Positions 55,943 through 64,000 of a stretch of DNA of 64,000 nt are shown here, piece after piece (the stretch's first letter is position 1; each line of letters begins with the position of its first letter). The stretch comes from Poecilobothrus nobilitatus (lineage: Eukaryota; Arthropoda; Insecta; Diptera; Dolichopodidae). A model generated the notes under the pieces. It did not search any database, was not told the origin of the DNA, and saw only the letters and a program-made list of their open reading frames with translations. The DNA lies in NCBI GenBank assembly GCA_947095535.1, contig OX352773.1, positions 123,118,552 to 123,182,551 on the forward strand, read 5' to 3'. The position numbers and the translations under genes were made by a program.

Positions 55943-56279
55943 TAGTTGGCATATTGAAATAAACTTTTTCACAGAAATCTCGATTGTAACAAAATAGTTT
56001 AGAAAATTACAGAAAAATTTGCTATTAAAAATTTATTTTCTACTTTTTAGTTCAAAAAAGCTGTTTTTTAAAAAATTTTTTTTAAAAATTGGTATTAAAT
56101 TCATTCATTCATAATTGTTGGTATTAAAAAATAATGAATCTATAACTACACACATATTTACTGATATATTCATTCATATACATATTATAGTAGTATGGGT
56201 ACTATATAATGATCTGAACTTCTGATTGTTATATTGTGTTATATATTATGGCAAGATTTTTAAAAAATTAAGGAAACAT
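55943..56279. other. Spacer in the Polinton
   Basis: AT-rich, with no gene and no part of the polymerase or capsid. Confidence 0.5.
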
Positions 56280-57990
56280 TGCATAGCAAAATTAAAAATT
56301 TAGATAAAATTGTTATTGCAATTTTATAATGTTCTTTATTTCCACTTAAAAATGCGACCCTTTAAAAACTTTGATTCATACACTGCCTTGTTTTTTCTTT
56401 CTTTTCATAACATAACATTTTAATTTTTTTTTTTTTATCTGTTATGTACGGAAATATCAAACGTATGTTTCTTTCTTTTAAAGTCATAACATTTTAATAG
56501 TTCTTTTTTTCTATCTGTTATATGGGTAAATAACAGATGTACACATATACATAAGAAATAGACTTTAAAAATATTTAAAAACAATCAAAGTAACATTTTT
56601 TGTTTTCTTTTTTTTCTATTCGTTTTTATTTTTCTTCCAGTATTACATTTTCCTTTTTTTTTGTTTTCTGTTATTTAGGTACGCTAAGTACTACTTTTGT
56701 TTTTTTTAAATGTTTAATTTATACATGCATTCTATTTAAAAAATATAAATTATAACCTATAGAAGTATAGAACATTCTGAATTTTTTTTTGTTCGTTTAT
56801 ATTTACCGTCCATTCATATGCATACATAAAATTTTTTTTTGTTCGTTTATGTTTACCGTCCATTCATATAAATATAACTGTTGCCTACATATTAAAAAAT
56901 AATAAATCTATAACTACATACATAAATAGCCATATATTCATTCATATATGTATGTAGGTATGTATTTATATTATGAGCTGAACTTCTCAGTGTTGCATTA
57001 TATCATAATGCGGCAAAATTTTTGAAAAATTAAGAAAACGTAGCATAGTTAAATTCAAAATTTAAATAAATATATTGCAATTTTATAATGTTCTTTATTT
57101 CCACTTAAAATGCGACCCTTTAAAAACTTTGATTTATACACTGCCTTGTTTTTTCTTTCTTTTCATAGCATAACATTTTAATAGTTCTTTTTTTCTTTCT
57201 GTTATGTGGGTAAATATCAGATGTACGCATATACATAAGAAATAGCCTTTAAAAATATTTAAAAACAATCAAAGGTCGCGTTCAGGTAAATCTAGCGCTA
57301 TACTGAATTGTAGCGGTGTAGAATTTAGCGCTGCATGTTTGTACTGAACGATTTGCAGCAAAATTAAATGACATTTAATTTTTTGTGACATTTCATATAT
57401 TTTTATTTTATTTAAATCGTAGTTTTGTTTTTTAAATCTTATAATTTTCATCTCTCAATTTATCAATGCTTAAAAAAATGCTTAAAATCCAAAATTTCTC
57501 ACAAAATTTTGTAAACAAAAACTTTTGGCATTAAATGTAAACACATAAATGTTAATAAAAAGTCGCTACATAATTTAGCGTAAAATTTTCTTGCTGCAAA
57601 ATTCATGTAGCGCTAAATAAAAAAATCGTTCAGTAGAAAATTTTTGTAGCGCTAAATGGTGTAGCGCTAGAGTGTTTTTGTAGCGCTAGATGGTACTGAA
57701 CGCGACCAAAGTAACATTTTTTGTTCTCTTTTTTTTTTATTCGTTTTAATTTTTCTTCCAGTATTACATTTATTTTTTTTTTCTGTTATTTAAGTACGCT
57801 AAGAACTTATTTTTGTTTTTTAATATTAAATTTATGCATACAGTCTATTTAAAAAATAGAAATTATTAGCTATAGAACATTCTGAATTTTTTTTTTGTTC
57901 GTTTATGTTAACCGTCCATTCATATGCATACATAAAATTTTTTTTTGTTCGTTTATCTTTACCGCCCATTCATATAAATATAACTGTTGC
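56280..57990 (-). repeat. Inverted copies of the 19.3-21.4 kb repeat family
   Basis: Landmarks in reverse: CACTGCCTTGTTTTTTC at 56380 and 57140, TTTGTTCGTTTA, CCGTCCATTCATAT (twice) and AACAATCAAAGTAACATT at 56580. Two tandem copies start at about 56280 and 57010. The second is interrupted by the MITE at 57275-57706. Confidence 0.85.
57270..57711. mobile_element. MITE with GTCGCGTTCAG ends and TAGCGCTA-rich body
   Basis: Element 57275-57706 (432 bp) between 5-bp duplications CAAAG. The ends GTCGCGTTCAG and CTGAACGCGAC are perfect inverts, and TAGCGCTA recurs at least eight times inside. The uninterrupted sister repeat at about 56576 (AACAATCAAAGTAACATT) shows the empty site. Superfamily unknown to me; the frame at 57269-57451 is incidental. 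Confidence 0.88.
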
Positions 57991-59394
57991 CTACATATTA
58001 AAAAATAATAAATCGATGAATCAACTAAATAATAATAGTTGGGAATTTGGGAATTTGGTGTGACTGTGTTAGCAGATTTTTAATAGTACAGCACACATAA
58101 AAATATGCATACCATTTTTGTACATGTTTGTACCTACATATGTAGTAAAAAAATTTGGTTTTAAAATTATGTAATTGAGAATATATTAAATTGCTTACTT
58201 CTAAATGCTAATGTTTTTGAATTAAAAAAAAATTATTTTGCTTTTTCTAGACGATGTAAATATATATGTATGTATGTACATAACATATATTTTATGATTA
58301 ATTCATAATTATTGTTATTGAAAAGAAAATTATTGATGTTATTTACTATTTTTAAAAAAGACTGGATTTCTTATTTTTAATATATTCTTTTTGTTGTTTA
58401 ATGTTTTTACATAATTGGAAATATATTCTTAGTTTTTATACTTCAGACAAAGGCATTAGTGGTGCAGATCATCATTCCCTAATAGATCTTAATTTAAAGG
58501 CAGCTCCCAATTTAGATATCAATGTTAGGGTCATAATATGCGATTTTAATATGTTAAGAGTTTCGAAAGAAAAGCCCTATTTTAATTATAATTAAGAAAG
58601 GAAAAACACATATCTATATAAATATTATAAATAAACACATTACTTTTATAAATAAAAATGTATACTAAAAATCAATTGATTTGATGAAAAAAAAACTTAA
58701 ATTTAACCCTTGCTTACTAAATTTTAAGTAAATGCATATTAAATTTTACACTGTGTTCTCAAGTGCGGTACATTAATTTGTTTACACATTCATATCTTTG
58801 AAATTCATCGCTTTCAAACCAAAAATATTTTCGAAGCACATATTATTACATATTTTGAAGTATGTACCTATGTATATGTACGCATACTGCAATGGGCTAC
58901 ATAAAAAACAATAGCCTTTTATAGAAAAAAAAAACATTTATGTATTACGTATACGTATTGGTATTGGTGAGTTTAGTAAATTTAGATAAAATGTTTTATT
59001 TTGGTTCTGTAATAATTCTGTTAAAAATTCTGTTATATCTTTGTATGAAAATTTAATTTTGAAATTAAGCTAATTTCTCTAATGTTTTTCGATATTATTA
59101 TTTTAAAATCATGTATTGTCATCGGGATCTGATCTAATGAAGAAAATTTCAAGTCTCTGGCTCAACGGGAAGTGTGTTTAAAATGGCTTCTAAGATTCCA
59201 TCCTTTACCCAACCAAGTTAATAAAAAGCTGTTAAAAAGGAATGCAAAAAATAAAACAAACTATGTATACATATTTATTTTTTATTTTAAAAAAAATTTT
59301 ATAAGTTAATGTGCTTAATTAATAGGAAATAAAATATAAAAATTGTGATTTTATGAATTAAATAGTTTTTTTCTTTTTTCAGTTTCATTACATT
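57991..59394. other. Polinton-internal AT-rich stretch with a possible retrotransposon scrap
   Basis: At 58440-58560 the plus strand reads SDKGISGADHHSLIDLNLKA, reminiscent of the end of a non-LTR endonuclease domain. It is too short to assign. No other gene is visible. Confidence 0.3.
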
Positions 59395-61790
59395 TTAATT
59401 TATTTTAGTCATATTGAATAATAACCCCAAGGTATTATATGAGTTATTTAATATAAATCTCTTATTATCATTTGAATCTAAAGCTACTTTTTGTTGCTTA
59501 ATACTATTTACATTATGATTTTCTGATTTAATCAAATTTTGAACAACTGTTTTATTTATATTTTCATCTAAACTTTTTTTATAATCCTCAAATTCTATTT
59601 CTTTTTCTACAACATTTTTTTTAATTCCTTTTATTTTTTTATACAATTTGTATTACATATTTACTTTTATTGAATACATTTTTGATCTTAAACCTATAAA
59701 TTCTGTAATAATATTACCATTCATTTCATCCTTCATTAATCCTACTACTTTATTATTTACTAAAGGAATTCCCCACTTATTATCTAAATGATAATCGCTA
59801 GTGTCAAACTATTCATTACAATCTTTTCTAATACTTTCATATATATTTTTATTAGTTATTTCTAAAATAAGACTGCCTGTATCCGTATACAAAAGATTAC
59901 AATCCTGTTGAAAATTCTCTTTCATATAATTATAATAAAATTCATAAATTAACGTTTTCGAAATATCTAATATTGTCATGCCTACATAGATGGGTTTATC
60001 CAAAATTATTTCTGTTTTATATAGTTCTATTGCAACTAAATTTTCGCTAAAAATAAAAGAACTTTTAAAATATGGTGATGCAATTAATGAACTAGCTCCA
60101 TACCGTCCGTGCCAATAAGTTTTGAGTTTTACATCACATCGTTTTCTAACATTTTTTATTGTTTTACCAAAAATTGCATTATTCATTAGCTTATATTGCT
60201 CTTTTTCAAATTTGTCAGTAGCTTGTGTACGAAGTTTAGTATTTAATTCTACATAGGGCTTTAGATAGGGTGATTGATTAAATTGTAATATTTTATGAAT
60301 TTTTTTTATTTTTAATCCATGTTTTAAAGATATTTTTAAACTTCTATAGTGAATGGTATAGTTATTTTTATCAAACAAAGTAGCTAATAATTTTTTATCA
60401 TTGGAATTTATTGACAAATGCTCAGGACAAAAAGGTAAATCTTTATGTAAATCATGAAGCTTTTTAGGATACTCTATATCTACTTCAAATATAAATCCTA
60501 CAGGAGATTCATCAGAAATATTACTTATGAAATTTTCAGTGAATTTTTGAATATCATTTACCCATTGAAAATTATTTAATGGTAAATATTGAGTCATAGA
60601 CCAACCGTACTGATTGTTAATATCGAAGTATATTATATAGTTTGTTGGTTTAGTAGAATCAAAATTTGGTATATATATGTTATTTGATTCGGAATAGCGT
60701 TTCGTAACTTGAGTTAGACCTCCTCTTACCGCATTTTCAATAAATATTACCATATCAACATCAGTTAATAGCTCAAAATTAATTTTCGTATATTTTAGCA
60801 TAGCATCCCAAGAATAGCCTGGTAAAGTAAAATAATGTGCCGGATCTAAAGTAATGTTTTCATACAATGATTTCTGAACTTTTCAAATATATCCGTTAAT
60901 AATAAAACATCAGTTTTTAAATACAAATCAGAGTACTCTCCTAAATTTTTAATTTTAAACTCACTCCATATTACTTTTGCATGATTGTAGTCTTCCTCAG
61001 TTATATTTGATTTATTTAATTCATTATAAAATAAGTTTTTTTCTGGTAATACTGATTCTAAAATTTTTTCCGAACTATCAATATAATCATAAAGGTATAT
61101 TCCCTTCTGTTTAAGTAAACTATATTGATAATCCGTTAAATTATCAAATTGATATTTTAAATTGGGCTAATATATATATAGGCCTTTATATTTTCAGCTA
61201 ATATTTCTAAACTACTACTTAAAAATTTATATGAATCTATAAACCTAAATTTAATATTACTATTTTCTATATATTTTGTAAAGCTAATATATTTTTCCTT
61301 ATTCAATGGAAGTAAATCTATCTTACCCAAGATTACTGAATTTACTTGTTTAATAATAAAATGTGAATCATATCCAGTTAAATTATGAAAATTACAGGAA
61401 CATACAACGCATTTTGGTAAGCTATATTACATTTGCTGTTTGTTGCACCTCGATATTTCCCACTTAAATGATCATGATCTTTACATTTAACGTCGTTTGT
61501 TAAAAATGATTCGTTACATATAAAGCAAACCTCAGCGCTTTCAAATTCAGCTTGTTGTGCGCTTGTTAACGATTTCATACTTAGTGGTGATTTTAAATCT
61601 GTCTCCAAAAAGATTGCAATCATTTTTAACTCATTTAAAAACCATTCAATACAATTTTCTCCTCTATGAAAATTATATTTTGTAGTTTCAATATAATTTG
61701 ATTTTACATAGTAGCCCATAGAATATGGAATATGTTCTTGATAACTATTATCTGAATTGATCTTTTTCAATATACATTCAATATCTGAAA
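59395..61790 (-). pseudogene. polB: Protein-primed DNA polymerase B (Polinton), broken
   Basis: Replicates the linear element. Minus-strand blocks in order: an exonuclease-type motif SDIECIL near 61775, a Cys/His cluster (CFICNESF, HDHLSGKYRG) in 61378-61770, the exonuclease tail EYSDLYLKTDVLLLTDIFEKF near 60900, then the 352-residue frame 59809-60867. That frame holds polymerase motif A (FDINNQYGWSM, Asp82), motif B (KLMNNAIFGKT, 226-236) and motif C as YTDTGS (327-332), where the canonical second Asp is Gly (codon GGC at 59875-59877). The C-terminus is in another frame, 59395-59646 (KIKGIKKNVVEKEIEFED). At least four frameshifts; N-terminal region missing. Inactive. Confidence 0.93.
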
Positions 61791-62369
61791 TAAATCAACG
61801 CTTTTAAGTTGTATAATAGCAGAATATTTTTAAAATTAATTCATTGCATCTTATCACTATTTCTTTAAATAAAAGAAAACCAAAAAATAACAACAACATC
61901 AACAAAATTTTTGTCAAAAGCATCCCTAATATTCTTACATTCGATTTGTTTAGCTAGATGATTTGAAAATAGTATTCTCTGTTATTTTTAACTTATCAAT
62001 TTTAGATTGTTTTCAGTCAAAACCGCTATTTCCTTAATGTTCAAATTCTTCTAATATTAATTTGGTGTAACTATGGATGGTTTCCAAATAGCATTTTTTA
62101 TCAAATTTGAAAACTATAATTATTTATGCAGGAGAATCCCTGACGTCAGTATTTTTTGTTATTTTTAACTTATCAATTTTAAATTGTTTTCAGTCAAAAC
62201 CGCAACATTATTCACTTTTTTCATCTAAAATAAGCAGAATTTCAGCAGAATATTTTTAAAATTAATTCATTGCATCTTATCACTATTTCTTTAAATAAAA
62301 GAAAACCAAAAAAATAACACAACAATAACATCAACATCAACAAAATTTTCAACATTACTCTATAATTAC
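61791..62369. other. Spacer with a duplicated 100-bp block
   Basis: GTTATTTTTAACTTATCAATTTT-GATTGTTTTCAGTCAAAACCGC occurs at about 61981 and 62159. TAATTCATTGCATCTTATCACT also occurs twice. The N-terminal polymerase coding is absent here. Confidence 0.55.
62131..62148 (-). promoter_or_regulatory. CRE + kappa-B-like module, right end (variant)
   Basis: GGAGAATCCC next to TGACGTCA; on the minus strand TGACGTCA then GGGATTCTCC. No TATA box follows. Confidence 0.45.
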
Positions 62370-62396
62370 TATATAGTCATCGAAAAAAAACTTTAA

Positions 62397-62421
62397 TTAT
62401 ATAAGAGATTCCCTGACGTCA
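62397..62421 (-). promoter_or_regulatory. CRE + kappa-B-like + TATA module, right end, inner copy
   Basis: On the minus strand TGACGTCA, then GGGAATCTCT, then TATATAA. It points to the polymerase gene. Confidence 0.55.
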
Positions 62422-62524
62422 TATTTTTTAAAAAAAAATTTTAAAATACAATATTTCATAAAAAATCACAAAAAGTTCTTATCACCAAAAACATAATATT
62501 CAAAGTGAGAAAAAAAAACTTTAA

Positions 62525-62549
62525 TTATATAGGAGATTCCCTGACGTCA
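62525..62549 (-). promoter_or_regulatory. CRE + kappa-B-like + TATA module, right end, middle copy
   Basis: On the minus strand TGACGTCA, GGGAATCTCC, TATATAA in immediate succession. Confidence 0.6.
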
Positions 62550-62652
62550 TATTTTTTAAAAAAAATTTTAAAATACAATATTTCATAAAAAAATCACAAA
62601 AAGTTCTTATCACCAAAAACATAATATTCAAAGTGAGAAAAAAAAACTTTAA

Positions 62653-62677
62653 TTATATAGGAGATTCCCTGGCGTCA
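62653..62677 (-). promoter_or_regulatory. CRE + kappa-B-like + TATA module, right end, outer copy
   Basis: On the minus strand TGACGCCA, GGGAATCTCC, TATATAA. The CRE has one change. Confidence 0.55.
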
Positions 62678-63038
62678 TATTTTTTAAAAAAAATTTTAAA
62701 TACAATATTTCATAAAAAATCACACAAAATTCTTATCACCAAAAACATAATATTCAAAGTGAGAAAAAAATTTATAAAAAAGTTTTAATTTAATTCTTTA
62801 AAAAACATTTCAAATCTGCGCGCCTGGTATTTTAATTCCAAAATAACAAACTTAATCTAAAATTTATTCGATGAGTCATAGATGAGTCATAGTCCTTATC
62901 TTATCTCTTATCATTTCCTTATCGTTAACATCAATCCTTATCTTTAACATCTGTTACGTCATTTCCTGGTCTAGAATCCAGTCATACTCCTTATCTTATC
63001 TCTTATCATTTCTCTAGAATCCGCTTAGGTACACTACT

Positions 63039-63044
63039 GAGATC
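63039..63044. repeat. Target-site duplication GAGATC (right)
   Basis: Matches 45209-45214. Confidence 0.85.
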
Positions 63045-63440
63045 TAAATAGACTTTTCTCATTGAGGTGTTTAATCTCGGTTATTGTTCTTGTCAGAAAT
63101 TTCTTATAAATGTTGAGATCTATTTCGTGAATTAATTTGAAGTTTCCGTTCAGATTATGTTCTAAGCCTTGTTTTATTGTAATTATTGGTGATTTGAATT
63201 CGTAAATTTGGAGGACTCTTGTTAGTACCCACAGTAGAAAGCTAAAAAGAGGTAAATCCGTATATTAGTTAGCAGATTTTTTTAAGTAAGCTTTGTGAAT
63301 CCGTCTTCGAGATTCTGTTGTTCTTGCTACAACTCCTTTTTTGTAGAGTGGTCTGTTTTTCCTTTTATTTGTTTAATTTGGGACAAAACAGTTTTCCCTG
63401 GTTCGTAATTTTTTGGTTCTTTTCTTTTGGTTTTTTCTCT
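63045..63440 (-). pseudogene. env: Errantivirus-like env, N-terminal part, and end of pol
   Basis: Minus strand. The pol end is recognisable near 63290-63380 (KKELVVARTTESRRRIHK), as in errantiviruses where env follows pol closely. The env start region has a hydrophobic stretch (LFSFLLWVLTRVLQ) near 63215-63250 that could be a signal peptide, then a segment IITIKQGLEHNLNGNFKLIH, and reaches the Polinton border at 63045. The open frame runs up to the duplicated GAGATC and carries on beyond the other duplication at 45208, which is the evidence for interruption of one gene. Confidence 0.75.
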
Positions 63441-64000
63441 TTCTAATTTCTTTTCTTTATTTTTCATTGATTTTCTGTTGTTTCTGAAAGTTGATTAAAT
63501 TTTAGTAATTAATTCGTTGTATTCTTCCGAGAAAAATGTCGGCTGGTTTTTATCCAGTGACTGAATGGATGCTGTTATTATATCTATTAACTGCTATGTA
63601 AACAATTTCTTTCGTTGATAAATTTCTGTATTCTTGTTGCAAGTACCTTGCTATTTCTTCTATAGTTGAATGGATTCTTTCAATTGCTCCGTTTACTACA
63701 CTTCTTTGCGTAGATGTAAAATAAATTCGATGCCAACAGTTCTTAAATAATCCGTTACAATTGGACTTGTGAAACTAGCTGAATTATTCACGACGATTAG
63801 TCGCGGTGTGGTGAAATAGTGAACAATTTTGATTAATTTTTGCCTGATATATAATGCTGATTTGCTTTTGATTTTGAAGAATTTTGTGAATTTGGTAAAT
63901 TTATCTATGCAAGTAATGAATTTTTCCTTTCTTATTTCCATTATATGTGGATAATTTCAGATGGGTATTCAGGTATTGGTGTTTCTATAAGATGTGGTTT
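63441..64000 (-). pseudogene. pol: Errantivirus-like pol, integrase domain, partial
   Basis: Minus strand; runs off the right edge. ORF 63696-63941 includes FITCIDKFTKFTKFFKIKSK (first catalytic Asp), then HYFTTPRLIVVNNSASF, where the second Asp of the usual DN pair is Asn, and YLRTVGIEFI. After a frameshift the Glu block (GAIERIHSTIEEI) follows near 63650-63685, with a stop in the next segment (TG*KPADIF) near 63553. Same orientation as env at 44.5-45.2 kb, so one provirus spans both sides of the Polinton. Confidence 0.88.

Larger units (their letters stand above)
45215..63038. mobile_element. Polinton/Maverick element, 17,824 bp, with nested insertions
   Basis: Polintons are large self-synthesising virus-like DNA elements using protein-primed DNA polymerase B and a retroviral-type integrase. 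Ends: 5' ACTAGTGTACCTAAGCGG and, on the other strand, AGTAGTGTACCTAAGCGG, with GAGATC duplicated on both sides. Genes found: early-type small ORF, unknown gene, signal-peptide gene, integrase, two small conserved-looking ORFs, structural candidate, ATPase, PLA2-type protein, protease, minor and major capsid candidates, polB. It interrupts an env gene that resumes at 63045. Later insertions: hAT MITE (51784-52418), mariner piece (55538-55775), repeat family with MITE (56280-57990). Many genes are frameshifted. Confidence 0.93.
62370..63038 (-). repeat. Polinton right terminal inverted repeat with 128-bp internal units
   Basis: Reverse complement of the left end. A unit of 128 bp (landmarks TTCTTATCACCAAAAACATA and GATTCCCTGACGTCA) is present three times, with the CRE cores at 62414, 62542 and 62670. 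Confidence 0.9.

Overview
The window is AT-rich eukaryotic DNA, almost certainly from an insect. It holds one recognisable cellular gene, a septin of the Peanut/septin-7 type, split by introns of only 66-86 bp. The rest is dense with insect-type transposable elements: errantivirus-like LTR element, Jockey-like non-LTR elements, Tc1/mariner, piggyBac, PIF/Harbinger, hAT, Helitron-like and Polinton/Maverick. A dipteran is my best guess, but the order cannot be fixed from sequence alone.

Layout from left to right. 0.3-10.7 kb is a graveyard of non-LTR retrotransposon pieces (a Cys/His-finger ORF1, YADD reverse-transcriptase fragments, a zinc-knuckle ORF1, an endonuclease plus partial RT) and a broken mariner-type transposase. 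10.7-16.6 kb has no gene and carries a 1.1-kb piggyBac-derived element with perfect TTAA ends. 16.6-18.1 kb carries four exons of the septin on the minus strand; its coiled-coil 3' exon is not visible. 18.3-28.7 kb is a repeat field: a mariner derivative, a 1.33-kb repeat family, two tandem Helitron-like ends, a Tc1-type MITE and a roughly 480-bp tandem repeat. 28.7-31.9 kb holds a Ty3-type RT fragment followed by a two-gene PIF/Harbinger element. 32.1-33.0 kb is a large foldback. 34.9-37.5 kb is a repeat with about nine 145-bp tandem units. 39-42.7 kb holds an inverted copy of the 25-27 kb repeat and three tRNA-like sequences.

The best part is 43.8-64 kb. An errantivirus-like provirus lies on the minus strand (integrase at 63.5-64 kb, env at both 63.1-63.4 and 44.6-45.2 kb, a candidate LTR at 43.8-44.5 kb). 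Its env is cut by a 17,824-bp Polinton/Maverick (45215-63038) flanked by a perfect 6-bp duplication, GAGATC. The Polinton keeps long terminal inverted repeats, an RVE integrase with chromodomain, a packaging ATPase, a phospholipase-A2-type protein, an adenain-like cysteine protease, candidate minor and major capsid proteins, a fibre-like protein, a signal-peptide protein and a protein-primed DNA polymerase B. Most genes carry frameshifts or stops, so this copy is dead. A 635-bp hAT-type MITE with an 8-bp duplication splits the ATPase. The capsid gene is cut short by a mariner fragment, and the 55.5-59.4 kb section is filled with repeats also found beside the septin gene.

The Polinton ends carry repeated modules in which a perfect palindromic CRE (TGACGTCA) abuts a consensus kappa-B-type site (GGGAATCTCC), mostly followed by a TATA box, all pointing inward. 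This looks like a terminal, possibly immune- or stress-responsive promoter array and is the most interesting unexplained structure here.
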